The position numbers and the translations under genes are program-made. This document shows, piece by piece, positions 22,489 to 34,100 of a stretch of 64,000 nt of DNA; the stretch's first letter is position 1; the number at the start of each line of letters is the position of its first letter. This DNA comes from Thalassia testudinum (taxonomy: Eukaryota; Streptophyta; Magnoliopsida; Alismatales; Hydrocharitaceae): NCBI GenBank assembly GCA_037157565.1, contig JAZHRO010000073.1:15258501-15322500 (forward strand), given 5' to 3'. The notes below the pieces were generated by a model, which worked only from the letters and a program-made list of their open reading frames with translations, did not search any database and was not told the DNA's origin.

Positions 22489-23820
22489 CAATAATGAATG
22501 GATCGATCCACCTAGAGCTAAGCTTGTCAGGAAAGAGCTTAAGTTGAGAATCAAAGAGCCAGACCATGTGGTTCGGTTCAAAGCTCTTACGAGAAATCAT
22601 CTGGTCATGAAGAGTTTTGGTCCTTACCTTATAGATTTTGGCATTCTCGTAGGCACCACTTCTAAGCTCCTCCAACTTAGATAGTTGAAGTTTCCTAGTC
22701 TTCCCGACTAACTCTCGGTTAAAATTACATTTCTTAATGGCCCAAAATGCCCGGTGTTCTATTTCTACAAGTAAGTGACATGCCTTACCAAACACCAGAC
22801 AAAATGGAGACATACTGATAGGCATTTTGTATGTCGTACGGTAGGCCCAAAGAGCATAGTCAAGCTTTGGGTCCAATCCTTCCTATTTGGCCTAACTTTT
22901 TTCTGCAGTATGTTCTTGATCTCCCTATTAGAGACCTCAACTTGTCTGTTCACCTGAGGGTGGTAAGGTGTGAAAATCCAATGATTCACCCCATATTTTG
23001 CTAATAGATTCTTGAACTAGGCGTGAGTGAAATGCATACCACCATCACTGATGATGGCCTGAGGAATCCCGAACCAATTAAAAATGTTTCTCTTAATAAA
23101 GTCAATGACCACTTCATGGTCATTGGTTCAGGTGGGAATCGCCTCAATCCATTTGGATACGTAATCCACAATAACCAGAATATATTGGTGTCCAAATGAA
23201 GGAAAAAAGGGTCCGATGAAATTGATGCCCCAAACGTCGAAGATTTCAATGGGAAGTATTGGGTCCAGGGGCATCATGCCTTTCTTGGCCATGTCCCGAC
23301 TGCCTGGCATCGGGAACACAACCTTGAGAATTCCTAGTCATCCTTAAATAAAGATGGACAATAGAATCTGGATTGCAGAATTTTCGCTGCCGTCTTTTTC
23401 TTGGAAAAATGTCCACCACAGGTAGATGCATGGCAAAACTTAAGTATACTATGGAACTCATTTTTTGGGATGCATTGGTGAATAATTTGATCAGCATCAA
23501 TGTGGTACAGCTCAAGATCGTCCCAAAAATAATATTTGGCATCAGATACAAGTCTATCCTATTGTTGCTTAGTCCAATCTTGGGGTATTTGACCAATGAC
23601 CAAATAATTGATGATATCCACAAACAAGGGGGTTTGGATACCTAAGACAGTAAGAATAGTCTCATCTAGAAAAGTGTCAGAAATTGGGATATCCAGATGA
23701 GTAGAATTAATTAGGATTCTTGATAGGTGATTCGACAATACATTTTGTGCCTCGGATTTACCTTTGATTCCAAGATTTAATTCTTAAAGCAAAAGAATCC
23801 AGCGAATGAGTCAGGGCTTG
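22489..23820 (-). pseudogene. F pol, end of RNase H and integrase
   Basis: Coming from the far side of S1, the frame completes RNase H (LIRWILLL region, 23770-23820). It passes the tether (NHLSR at about 23720) and enters integrase. The zinc domain has CHASTCGGH and CSRC (about 23310-23440). The core runs from about 23260 to 22880 with WGINFIGPF (Asp replaced by Asn in this copy), a SD-type second motif near 23040 and VEVSNREIKNIL near 22925. The part after SSRWIDPFI (about 22500) is cut off by the LTR fragment at 22488. At least five stops and two frameshifts are visible. The enzyme role would be cDNA integration; this copy cannot work. Confidence 0.82.
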
Positions 23821-23825
23821 GCATA

Positions 23826-25604
23826 TGATAGCGGCGGATTCATATGCAAAAAGGTTCGAGTTTGGAAAACTCGTCGTCGTAGTTTGATACACGAGAAAAT
23901 TCATCGATCTGATAAAATTTATAACCGAAACTCGAAAAGTGAGTCTTGGGTAGAACACAGGGAGGCGAATGTTTGGCTTGAAAAATCCATGTTTTGCTTT
24001 TTATATGTTCTTGTCATTTTTATCTTTTGTTATTTGTTTGGTATTTTAATAAGGCAAGAGATTAGGTTGATGAATTCTAGCTAATATACTTGCAAAATAA
24101 AAAGAGAGAGACAGAGAGAGAGAAATAATCATGTATTTTTATAATCAAATGTTTATTACAAATAGGAAAGCGGGAAAACTATACTACGAAAGAAATAAAG
24201 ATAGAGATAGGTGAGAGAAATCAGCCTCGAGGGTCGCTTGGAGGAAGACTCGCTCTGACATTGCCTAGAGGAAGGTGGTGAGGAGTGGGATGAACGAGGA
24301 CAGAGTCAGAGGACAAAGGGCAGGGTAAGATAGTGTCACGACGAGGATCTTCTTCCTGAAGGGAGGTAAGAGGACGGCTGCAAGATGCTCCACAAATGGG
24401 GATGAGAGGTGGGAAATTTTTTATTCTACTCTAGAGGAGCATCCTGGGCTTGGGATAAGCTCTCTCTAGAGCCTTGGAGGTGGTGAGGAGAGGAAAGGAA
24501 GAGATGAAGAAGAAGGGAAGGTGTAGGGGTCCTTTTATAGTGAATGGAAGAGGAGGAAATCCGTCCAAGGGCTATAGCGACATCAAATGCATCGCTGAGG
24601 ATCCACGCCAACCAATGCCCCAAATTTCACTAAAGCCTGTTGGCGCTTGTTATCTATCCCTGCTGGCATCTATTGGAGCACCACCCTGTTGTTCGATCAA
24701 GATCTGAAGGCTTAGGTGCACCTGCAGATCGCGCCCTTTGAAGGCACATACCGCTGGCGTCGAAGAAAGGTGCGAGCACTGTTGGATCGGAATCAAACGG
24801 CTGACAACGCCAGTGAACATCTTAAGTTCGCGCCCGCATATGATTGTGCGTGTGATTTCGCGTGATCGCACGCATGAGCGAATCTAGCCCACGGGATTGC
24901 ACTGCGTGGAAGCTTTATGGTCATTCAATGTAGATCTGGGGACCGAATTTCAATTGCTACGACAAGGACATGTTAGTGGGATTCAACCTCACGCCATTTG
25001 ATCTGCGGAGAGTGCTTAGCCAATGTGCTAAGCCATCCTTTCTATCGCGAAGAGGAGAGTGGTGCGAAGGCTTCTCAGCCATTGGATCAAGATCTAATGG
25101 CTGGGAATGGAGGTCGCAGATGAGGAGTGGTGTAGGCGGGCACTGCTGGCTGATGTTGGGCACATCTTCTTTCTGTTGCACAGGGTGCCACGATACTCGG
25201 ATCAAGATGATTCTCTCATTGCTGAACTGTGATCGTCACTCTGGATTAATCCGTACGGTCGAATTTTTCATCCGAAGCCCAAAGGATATCACATTACCCC
25301 TTAGTCATTGATCTTCCTCAGATCGCATAAGGTGATATGGGATTCCGATCTACATGATTTCAGAGGCGTTAGGCTTCGAGCATCATCTTGATTAGATCCA
25401 TACAGTCAGAAAGTCCATCCGAGGCCCCAAAATAAATCTCTTTCCCTCATGGCCATAAATAGGATGCAATTAACGTAAAATATACACAACTACTCTAAAT
25501 GCAGAGTGACGCATGTTATGCAATATTTATATTATGAAATGCAAATCTAAGCCTAGAAACATGCATGAATAGGAATTTTAACCTAATTAAATGTGTCTAC
25601 ATCA
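23826..25604 (-). mobile_element. Solo LTR S1 in F RNase H
   Basis: This 1,779-bp insertion interrupts the F pol frame between codons for KKDA and KP. Ends are TGATAGCGG and CTACATCA, and target copies are GCATA (23821-23825) and GCATC (25605-25609), four of five matching. The low-coordinate end has the Athila signature (aacacagggaggcg at 23956), so the LTR is minus-oriented. A minus-strand TATA box, TATAAAA, is at 24533-24539. There is no internal region, hence a solo LTR formed by LTR-LTR recombination. It belongs to the same family as the F LTR. Confidence 0.9.
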
Positions 25605-26875
25605 GCATCCTTTTTGCCCAAGACATGTTTCAAGGCTGAGTGGTCGGTATAGATAATGACAGGAGAACCAAAAAGATAAGACCTAAATTTTTCCAAAGCG
25701 AAAACTACAACTAGAAATTCCTTTTCAGTAATGGTGTAGTTCCTCTAGGCTTCATCTAGAGTCTTGCTAGAGTAGTATGTAACAAAGGGCTTTTTATCTA
25801 TCTTCTAACCAAAGATAGCCCCGATCGCATAATCAAAAGTGTCTGCCATAATCACAAATGGGGTTGTCCAGACTGGTGGTTGCAACATCGAGGCACAGGT
25901 GACTGTCATTTTCAATAAATCAAATGCCTTACAGCACAATTCATCAAACTCGAACAGCGTGTCTTTGGCCAAAAGGTTACTCAAGGGTCAAGCAACCTTC
26001 GAGAAGTCATCAAAAAATCTTTGATAGAAACCCACATGACCAAGGAATGATCGGATTTGCTTCACAGATGTGGGTGTAGGAAGTTTAGAGATAGCATCCA
26101 CCTTAGCCTTATCAACTTCAATACCCTAGTTAGAGACCACATGACCCAAGACAATGCCTTCTTGAGTCATAAAGTGGCTCTTTTGCCAACTAAGGATGAG
26201 TCATGTTTTGATGCATCTCTTGAGGGTCAATTCCAAGTTAGCTAGGCAAGACTCAAAAGAATATCCAAAAATAGAGAAATCATCCATGAATACCTCAAGA
26301 CAATCTCCCACCATGTCAAAAAAGATGGCAAGCATGCACCTTTGAAAAGTCACAGGTGCATTGCAAAGCCCAAACAACATCCTACGAAATGCGAAGGTTC
26401 CATAGGGACATGTGAAAGTTGTCTTCTCTTGGTCTTCGGGATGGATAGGAACCTAGTTATGTCCCGAATAACCATCCAAGAAGCAAAAATACTTTTGCCC
26501 AGCTAACCATTCCATGATTTGATCAATGAATGGCAAAGGAAAATGGTCCTTTTTGGTGGCTGTGTTCAGCTTCCTATAATCAATACCAACTCTCCAGGAG
26601 GAAGTTGAACAGGTAGTAAAGGACTCCCCTTTCTAATTAGTCACCACGGTTATCCCTGCCTTTTTGGGCACAATTTGAATGGGGCTAACCCACGGACTAT
26701 CCAAGATCGGGTAAATAATCCTTGCATCGAGCCTCTTGATTATTTCCTTCTTTACCACTTCTAACATATTAGGGTTTAGTCTCCTTGGCATTTTGCAAGA
26801 AGGGCGGGATCCATCTTCCATGTAAATCTAGTGATTGCGATAAGATGGCTAGATCCCCTTAAGGTCATGGATGGT
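25605..26875 (-). pseudogene. F pol, reverse transcriptase and first half of RNase H
   Basis: Reverse transcriptase reads from about 26820 down to 25950. It includes IKRLDARIIYPILDSPWVSP, WRVGIDYRKLN and the catalytic FMDDF at 26276-26290. RNase H follows (ADTFDYAIGAIFG at about 25830, where the family has CDAS; YTDHSALKH at about 25640) and is cut by S1. In-frame stops are frequent, for example at about 26632, 26452, 26200, 26125 and 25990. Those near GHN*V and FG*K replace expected Gln or Arg codons, suggesting C to T decay. Confidence 0.85.
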
Positions 26876-28083
26876 CTAGCCAATTGCCTCTTTATTCATC
26901 TTTAGCACCCTAATCAGTTTCATCTCTTGCTCCTTAGTCAGTTTAGCACTAATAATCATAGGAAGCATCTTCTTAATTCCTAAAAATTCATACTTTAAAT
27001 TCTCAGGCAATGGTTTCAGCTCAAGCTGGGGCAGGTTCAAGATGGAGGGTAAGGTGGGTGCTGATGAAGATTCATCAGGATGGTCCAGTAGAAGAGGTTG
27101 GGAGCAAACAAAATCAGCAACCTCTTTAGGATGTAGCGGGTCAGCCACAGGAGGTTGTGGTTTAGTCGTGTTTCTGCTAGTGAAATCATCGAGGGCATTA
27201 ATCGTTAAACTGCTCGCGATGTTATGATCTGAATCCTTGAGTTCCTCAATAAATTCACAATCCTCAAATTTGTTTATCTTCATAAAAATATCGAGTGCCA
27301 GTTTCCTATCCCTAAAGGTGATTTCCATACTACTATTGTCACAATTTATGTTGGCCTTAGAGGTAGCTAGGAACGGGCACCTTAGAATGATGGGCGTGTT
27401 CCTTAAATCTTCAGGTACATCAATGTCAAGGACTAGGAAATCTACCGGAAAATAGAAATCCTTGACCTGGACGATAATGTCCTCAATAATGCCTTTTAGT
27501 GTGGTAACCGAATGGTCTGCTAACTGTAACGTTACTAAGGTTGGCCTGAGTTCACCTAACCTGAATTTTTCATAGAGAGTAGGTTGATGGATGCACCTAG
27601 ATCCAATAGTGCTCGATCAAAAGTGTAATCCCCAATGACACATGAAATCTATGGGGCACCTGGACCTCTCTTCTTCTGAGGAAGGTGGTACAAGATAACA
27701 GAACTAGCATGCTCGAAGAGTATCACCTTCCTCGGGGTGGGTTCCTTTGGCTTATGCTTTTGAGTACATAAATCCCTCAAGAACTTAGCGTAAGTTGGGA
27801 TGTGCTTAATAGCATCGAGAAGCAAGATATTAATCTCTACACTCTTGAATATATTCAAGAGCTCCTCGTTGCTGTCTAGGGTTTTCTTCTTCTTGGTTTT
27901 TAATATGGCCTTAGGGAACGAAATGTGGGTGGTGTCCTCAATTTCAGGTTCCTGAGCCTTGTTCTCTTCTTCAACTTTCTCCTTTTCTTCCTTAGTCTCA
28001 CCAAGGTTTTCATTACTAGAAGAAGGTGGTTCAGGGTCTTGGGTTTGCTTCCTTCTCCATAAGGTGATAAAATTTGCAGACAC
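26876..28083 (-). pseudogene. F pol, linker and protease
   Basis: From 28083 the frame gives a charged linker (KEEKEKVEEENK), then SVEINILLLDAIKHIPTYAKFL, which precedes protease in all three Athila copies here. The protease active site LLDLGAS lies near 27588-27610. A stop at about 27647 and a frameshift just after the active site break it. The PVDFLVLD and CPFLATS stretches at 27370-27450 confirm the retropepsin fold. The C-terminal connector to reverse transcriptase is 26876-27328. Confidence 0.83.
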
Positions 28084-28091
28084 ATATGGGT

Positions 28092-29229
28092 TTAGGTCTT
28101 GGGGAGGGGTAGGGAAGATAGGAGGGGCTTGATTAACCAGATAACCAAGGTTAAAAGAGGAAGAAGAAGGACCCTACTCAACCACGTAAGCATGTGCATG
28201 TGGGTCCCTCTGATTCCCATATTCTTGGGCTCTATTGCCATTGTTTTGTACATTGCGAGGGTTGGGTATGGGTTGAGATGGTAGAGATCCGGGCTGTTAG
28301 GTTTAGCAATAAGCTCGGATTGCAAGTTGTCCAATGATGTCTTCGTTTGCTGCATAAGCTGGAGCATAGATCCTTGCATTTCTACCATCGATCGATTTAA
28401 ATTAGCCTACCCTGTGGGTTGTTGGGCATTCCAAGATGTCTGATTAACCTATCCTGGGGGCAACTGGGTGTATACTTGACTTTGACCCATAATTCTTTGA
28501 GGTGCATAGTTGCTGGGTCATATCTGGGTCTGTTGCCCCTGATTTTTCCAGGAGAAGTTAGGGTGGTTCCTCCAACCTCAGTTATAAGTGTTGCATTATG
28601 TGTTGGACCTAGCATTCTCCTATATAGCATGTACATCCTCATAGGGCAAGGATGGAGAAAAGGAATGATCAGAAAAACTAGGATCAAAGGCTCTAGTTTG
28701 GAACCCATAAGGTTCTGAGAGATTCTGGCTCACAGGTTGAGTCGACTCAAGTTGGTTCATGAACTCCCGTCCTGTGGAAGCTCATGAAGAATGGAACCCT
28801 GAACTCTAGGATTGAGTGGGTATAGAAGTGTTTCCTAAATTTCCGAACATCCACTCTTCCATCCTTTTAGCAACTAGGTCCACCTTATTTAATTTATTGT
28901 AAATCAATTCCATGTCAAATGAATGTGAGTTCTGAATCTCATAATCACTTGACCTGGGTTGTTGGGACCGGTTGAAAGTCTCCATGGAGGCGTGATTAAT
29001 CAAATTCTCACTCATTTCCTCAAACAAGTATGCGCTATCTGCATCCTTGTTGCGGAAATTGCCTCTGCGGGAAGTGTCCACATGATTACGGAGTTGATCT
29101 ACCAACCTGTGGTAAAATATTTGCACGAGTTGCCATTTCATCACCTCGTGGTGCAGACACCTCCGCAATATATCCTGGGATCACTCCCAAGCACCATGAA
29201 ATAGTTCCCCCAACCACTAGGCAAAAGTG
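28092..29229 (-). pseudogene. F gag, 3' part
   Basis: After S2 the gag frame resumes at 29229 with a decayed GELFHGAWE motif, then LRRCLHHEVMKWQLVQIFYHRL and NFRNKDADSAYLFEEMSEN, which align with O1 and N1 gag. The remainder to 28092 is a degraded Gln/Pro-rich linker with stops. No intact zinc knuckle is recognisable. Confidence 0.78.
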
Positions 29230-29234
29230 GTAAT

Positions 29235-30972
29235 TGTGATTTCCCTACTTGGAGGGGTGAGATCAGCGTGACAAAAAAAAATGCGGAATTGAAAATATAA
29301 ACAATCTCACAAAGATAAGCAATCACAAAATGTACACAGGAATTTTTAGGTGGAAACCCAAACCGGGTAAAAACCACCACCTAACCCTCTCGAGTTAGGA
29401 TTTTCCGATCAACCTAGTTGATCAAATCCACTAAACGAATCACTTTAAAACGAGGGTGATTCAACCTCAGTACAACCACGCTACAAGTACGAGGGTAGCG
29501 TTCCTCAACCCCTTCTCTCCACGAGAAGGATTTTGTCCCACGAAGGAGACGGGAATTCGCAAAGCGAATACCCAACCAAAAGACAAAGGTAAAATAAACA
29601 ACAAACCTATAGAGCCAACAAAGTAATAAACCTAAGCTTCTATAGGATTTAGGAAACTCCCCTTTGCAAGGAGTGCGTCGACGATGACGCGGTGCGTGAG
29701 CCACGCGACAGCGCAATGTCGCTCTCGTAGACAACGGCGGGAGAGCGGGTGCACGAAGGGAATGAAGCTCTCAAGATGATGGAGCTTGAGCTTAGAGAGC
29801 AAGAGCTTCTTGGACACAAGAGAGTGGAAATACTTGATCTTAGTGTATCGCAAAGTGTTTCTTGTGTTTCTCTTGTAGTATGTAGGTGTGTAAAGGCTCC
29901 CCTCTATTTATAGAGGCCTTAGGAAGGCTTTGGAAGGCTTAAGAAAGGTTCTATAGCCGTTGGGAATAAAGCCCAAGTGAATCAGCCCGAAATCAGGAAC
30001 AATCATTGTTCTGACAGGCTAATCAGACGTCTAATTCTATAATCAGACGTTTGGAAGTTCACTATAAGACGTTTGATTAAAAGGTCAGACATCTGATTTT
30101 ATGCGGGTTTCTCCCTGACTTGAATCAGATCTAAACAGGGTTTTTACGCAAGTCCATCAGACGACATACAGGACGTCTGGCACTATGTCTGGACGTCTGG
30201 AAACCTACTTTTACTATGGGAATTGATTTCCAAACGTTGCAACGGCTAGAAAATCTCTGAGAAGAGATTTTGGGTCAGCCGAGGCAAAACGGTCATTTAT
30301 CAGACGTCTGGAAATACCTAAGGACGTCTGATAAGGCTCTAACGGTCATATTCTTGACTGTTTGCTAAGACAGCCAACGGTCCACTAATTGGACGTCTGG
30401 CAAATTCATCAAACGTCTTCTAAGACGTCTGGTCTAAGGTCTGGACATCTGATTTCATCAGACAGAACTAACTATGTCCAGCCTAACAGTTATCAGACGT
30501 CTGAAACAACAGTCAGACGTCTTAAAATGCTTTATCAGACGTGTGATTTGGGAATTAGACATCTAGAAAGTCTGTTTGAACCCTATATTGGTTTTCTAAG
30601 TATTCTACAGAAAACCAAAGTATCCTAGGGTTGTGCCGGTGTTCCTAGGACTACTGTTAGGGTTCTTTGAGGCTCTTTAACATAATTTCTAAGGAAAATA
30701 AAGAGCAAGAAAAATAAAGATAAAAGTACATGAAAGGATTAAAAAGAATCTATCCTATTCTTCTTGTCTTCTATCTTCAATCTGTCGCTCCACGCGAACC
30801 TCCTCTGTTTTCCGTCAAGCTCCTCCAATCCATCCTGGATGCGAGCTCGAACTCCGTCTAAACACGTCCACATTTGCAATTGACCTGAAATCTAGGACTC
30901 AAATTGCAAATGTTAAATAACACGTGTTTTGTTATCATCAAAACAAATGATCGTGGTGCTCTAGCACCAACA
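29235..30972 (-). mobile_element. Solo LTR S2, copia (SIRE-like) type, in F gag
   Basis: This 1,738-bp insertion is flanked by perfect GTAAT target copies (29230-29234 and 30973-30977), and removing it restores F gag. In minus reading it starts TGTTGGTGCTAGAGCACC and continues with TTTGTTTTGATGATAACAAA, a start I associate with SIRE-type copia LTRs. It ends AAATCACA. A minus-strand TATA box, TATAAATA, is at 29905-29912. Its U3 part holds about 17 copies of a CAGACGTCTG-like palindrome. There is no internal region, hence a solo LTR. Superfamily assignment is by recalled LTR features and is less certain than the borders. Confidence 0.85.
30022..30570. repeat. Array of degenerate CAGACGTCTG palindromes
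   Basis: About 17 copies of CAGACGTCTG or close variants (GGACGTCTGG, AGACATCTGA, AAGACGTTTG) at irregular spacing of 15-70 bp. They lie upstream of the TATA box in S2's own orientation, that is in U3. The same array type occurs in LTRs A and A'. Confidence 0.9.
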
Positions 30973-30977
30973 GTAAT

Positions 30978-31544
30978 CACCCGTCGCAAAGAGTTGGTCC
31001 ATCCAATTGGGACGAATTTCTTTAGGAAAGCTAATTTAAGAGCAGTCCAAGTTTCTATTGGCCTTCCAATGGTTCGATACCAATGTGAGGCCTTATCCCA
31101 GAGAGAGTGGGGAAAAGGCTTCATGATCAGGTGCTCTTCATTCACATTCCTAGCTTCGATGGTTTGAACCAAAGTGGTCAGGTCTTCCAAGTGCTGGAAT
31201 GGGTCCTCAGAGCCAAGCCCATGGAAATGTTTAATCAGGCTTAAAACTTGGGGCTTGATTTCTACATCTCTGACTAGAATCATGATGCTAGGACGTTCCC
31301 CATAGTTTGAAGGATCATAGAAATCCTTCAAGGGCTAAGCACCCTGACCATTCATCTGTTGGAACCATTGCTGCATCTATTGCAGCTCTTCCAACTACCT
31401 CTAAATAAACTCCCACTAGTTTGGGGGCGGGGGAGGTGGTTGTTGATCAGCCATGGGATCTGTTTGACTATGACTCAACCTCCATCTCTGGGAATGGTCT
31501 AAAGGTCCTTCCAAGCGAGGATTCAATGACCTCCTTCCAAGCAT
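30978..31544 (-). pseudogene. F gag, 5' part
   Basis: The ATG at 31544 gives MLGRRSLNPRLEG, matching the N1 gag start, in the same preceding context (TGCATGCTTGG). The frame runs to S2 at 30978 with stops at about 31417, 31405, 31399, 31379 and 31339. The gag domain motifs are HFHGLGSEDPFQHLEDL, SLWDKASHWYRT and AFLKKFVPIGWTNSLRR. It is the same frame throughout, and it aligns with O1 gag 900-1200. Confidence 0.85.
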
Positions 31545-32762
31545 GCACTAGAAGGAAGTTAGAAGGATGGGGAAAAATGGAGCCCTACAGCAAAAAAATA
31601 CAAGCCTGTCCTTATGTTGGGTAGCCTAAGGACCTATGCTTCAGAAGTAAACTCCAACCACACGATGAATTTGATGTAGTCCTTACTCCTGAAGGCAGTA
31701 AAGTTGGGTCGACGAAGTAGTGGGAGTATGTTCTAAGGGTCTCTAATTATGCCAAACCCCTACTTACTTAAGTCATTGGACAATCAGGCTTCCCAACTTA
31801 GCACCTTTTGAAGCAAGCAAACGTCACTAATTCAAAATGCTTTCTGGTGAATACCTTGAAACAGACTCAATGAATCCTAGGGCCAATGTCTAAATTTTAA
31901 TTAAGGCCTGGGATAATAATGCTTTTGAAATGTGTTGGGCACTTAATTGGGTTTTGCCCTTAGTGATTAATTAACAAGTGTGTATATGCACAACCAATGA
32001 TTTTTAAAGTAAGATTAATTTTTGGTGAGGTGAATTTTAAGGTTTGAATCTTGTTTAGTAGCTTTTTGGATTCAAATATTATGTGTATTCAACCAAGTTT
32101 TGTGAAGAAAACCAAGTTTGAAAGAACAAGTTTAAGTATTTTCCTTTAGAAATACAAAGAATATGGTGTGCCTGGTTTTGACCTAGATATTTAGATCCTA
32201 TGGTGTAGCTACAAAATGAATTAGTTTTGGATTAGGTGGTGTAGCCAAAGAAACTCAACCAATTAGCCCTGATGCACCACTAATTAAAGCACACAGAGAT
32301 GATTAACCTAGTTTGATTTCTACTCTTTTATGTGTATTGGTGCGTGTACTGGTTCCACAAGTCGGAATCCCGGTTGAATAGATAAAATCAAACGAGGTTA
32401 TGTGCCTTAAATGTGGGTGTATCTAGTGTGTATGTTAATTTTGTCCCACATTCAGAAGAAGTTTATGTGTGTGTGTGCGAGGGTGAGATGAGTGGAGGTG
32501 GCAAACAAGACATAATTTCTATCCTAGGGTTTATGCAAACACCTATGTAGATTCAGTCTTGGTTATTTATGTGGTGAAAAGTGAAACCAGTGGGGGAGAA
32601 ATGTGGGGCACTTACAAACCACTTTACCTGCACTTTACTCTGATCTACAGCACTTGGATCTTCATGATAGGATACCTACAAGACAACAAATAAGAGGCAA
32701 GAGGGGTTAGTCAATAAGTAAATGCAAAGAAATAGGGGAAGAGAAAGTAAATTTTGTTACCA
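31545..32762 (-). other. F leader between primer site and gag
   Basis: I see no gene in these 1.2 kb. The length and position match the N1 leader (10527-11726). The stretch includes a GT-rich run near 32465-32480. Confidence 0.6.
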
Positions 32763-32779
32763 CCCCAGCAACAATGCCA
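32763..32779 (-). promoter_or_regulatory. F primer binding site, degenerate tRNA-Asp
   Basis: The plus strand reads CCCCAGCAACAATGCCA against tRNA-Asp 3' CCCCGGCAACGGCGCCA. Thirteen of 17 bases match and the differences are G to A or C to T. It lies three bases from the LTR start TGATGAGCGC at 32783. Confidence 0.8.
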
Positions 32780-32782
32780 AAA

Positions 32783-33354
32783 TGATGAGCGCATTTTTCG
32801 AGATGAAAATTAGAGTTTTAGAAAACTCATCATCGTAGCCACAAAAATTGCTAGAAAATAAAATTTACCAAAACTCAAAGGGAGTCCCGGGTCGACCACA
32901 AGGAGGCGACGTTTGTTTCTTTGAAATCCGCATTTTGATTTGTTTGTTTTTGGGATTTTTGGAGCTTTGTGACATTTTTTGTATTGTTATAATGAAGAAC
33001 TAGTTAAGATAATCTACTGGCGAAAATAAACAAAGAGAGGGTAAGTAGAGAGATAAGGAAATCTGATATATCAAAATAGCGTTTATTATAGAGATATGCT
33101 AAGCAAAAATAACAAAAAGATGGAGGTGAGAAGAAATCTCCCAAAGCGAATATCTAGCGAGATGACAGTGCTTGGCGGTGGCTTGGACGGAGGAGGTGAG
33201 GTGCATGGACATCGAGGATGGGGCGCAAGAAGAATTAGAGTAGAGGAAAGCTTTGCCAAGCTAGTAGGAATGGGGATGAGGCAGCGGAGAGGATCAACTT
33301 CCTCAATGGAGGTGGGAGGATAGCCCTTCAGTTACTTATGAAGGTGGTAAGTGG
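32783..33354 (-). repeat. F 5' LTR, primer-proximal part
   Basis: It begins TGATGAGCGC and tracks S1 (GAAAACTC.TC.TCGTAG, then GTC..GGGTCGACCACAAGGAGGCG). It is interrupted at 33355 by C1 and resumes at 47725. Target copies for C1 are AGTGG (33350-33354) and AGAGG (47720-47724). Confidence 0.82.
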
Positions 33355-33574
33355 TGATAAATGCTAGTTTATCATCATTCTTATGCCCTAAAACAAACCT
33401 AGCTCTTAGGATTTTAACTCCACAAATGGATTTTTGGGCTGCATTTAGGCATCACTTTGGTTAAGAATGCATTGCATAATTTTGCTATTTTTGACATGTT
33501 TATTTTAGTGTTAGGAATGAACAGATAGTCAGATCCCTATAACCCTAGCATTCAAGAAGGCAACAAGTGTAGAG

Positions 33575-34095
33575 GAAGCTCAATTCAGCTGAACCCCAGC
33601 TAAATCCAGCTCATCACAGCTAGATACCTGCTACTTGGGTTAGGATCATCTCTCTTAAGCTTCATTCAACTCATCTTACCTGGATGGTAGCTCAGGGTAG
33701 CTCAACCTAGCTCAACTTAACTCAAGTCAGCTCAGATCCAGCTCAACTTAGTTGAGTCTAGCTCATCTTAGCTCTAATTAGTTCACTGGGCGCTTTAGCT
33801 AGCTCAACTAAGTTGACAGGAGTCCACCTTAGCTCAAGTCCAACTATTTCCAGCTCTACTCAATTCAAGTCAGTTGAAGACAACCTCAACCAGCTCAGGT
33901 CAGCTCAGGTCCAGCTCCTAGAGACTCTACTCAGCTCAACCTAGTTGAGGTAAGCTATTTAACCTAAGTTAGCTACTTCAACTAGCTAGGTTATCTCTGG
34001 AAGATCAGACCCAACTCACCTCAACACAATTTAGCAAAAGCTAGCTCACTTTAGCTTGGCTTAGCATCTAGCAAAGAACTAGCAAGCTAAGCTAG
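33575..34095. repeat. AGCT-rich degenerate palindrome array in C1
   Basis: Dozens of AGCTCA, AGCTGAG and AGCTTAG units at 8-15 bp spacing, the equivalent of 57535-58060 in C2. AGCT is its own reverse complement. No period is constant. Confidence 0.88.
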
Positions 34096-34100
34096 CTTAG

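Noticed and set aside
23826..25604. S1 as an intron of the F pol gene
   Set aside because: It has LTR ends and a target duplication, no splice consensus at the edges, and an Athila-type internal signature.
30022..30570. CRISPR-like array of direct repeats
   Set aside because: Units are degenerate palindromes of ten bases with irregular spacing, in a plant retrotransposon LTR. There are no uniform spacers and no cas genes.
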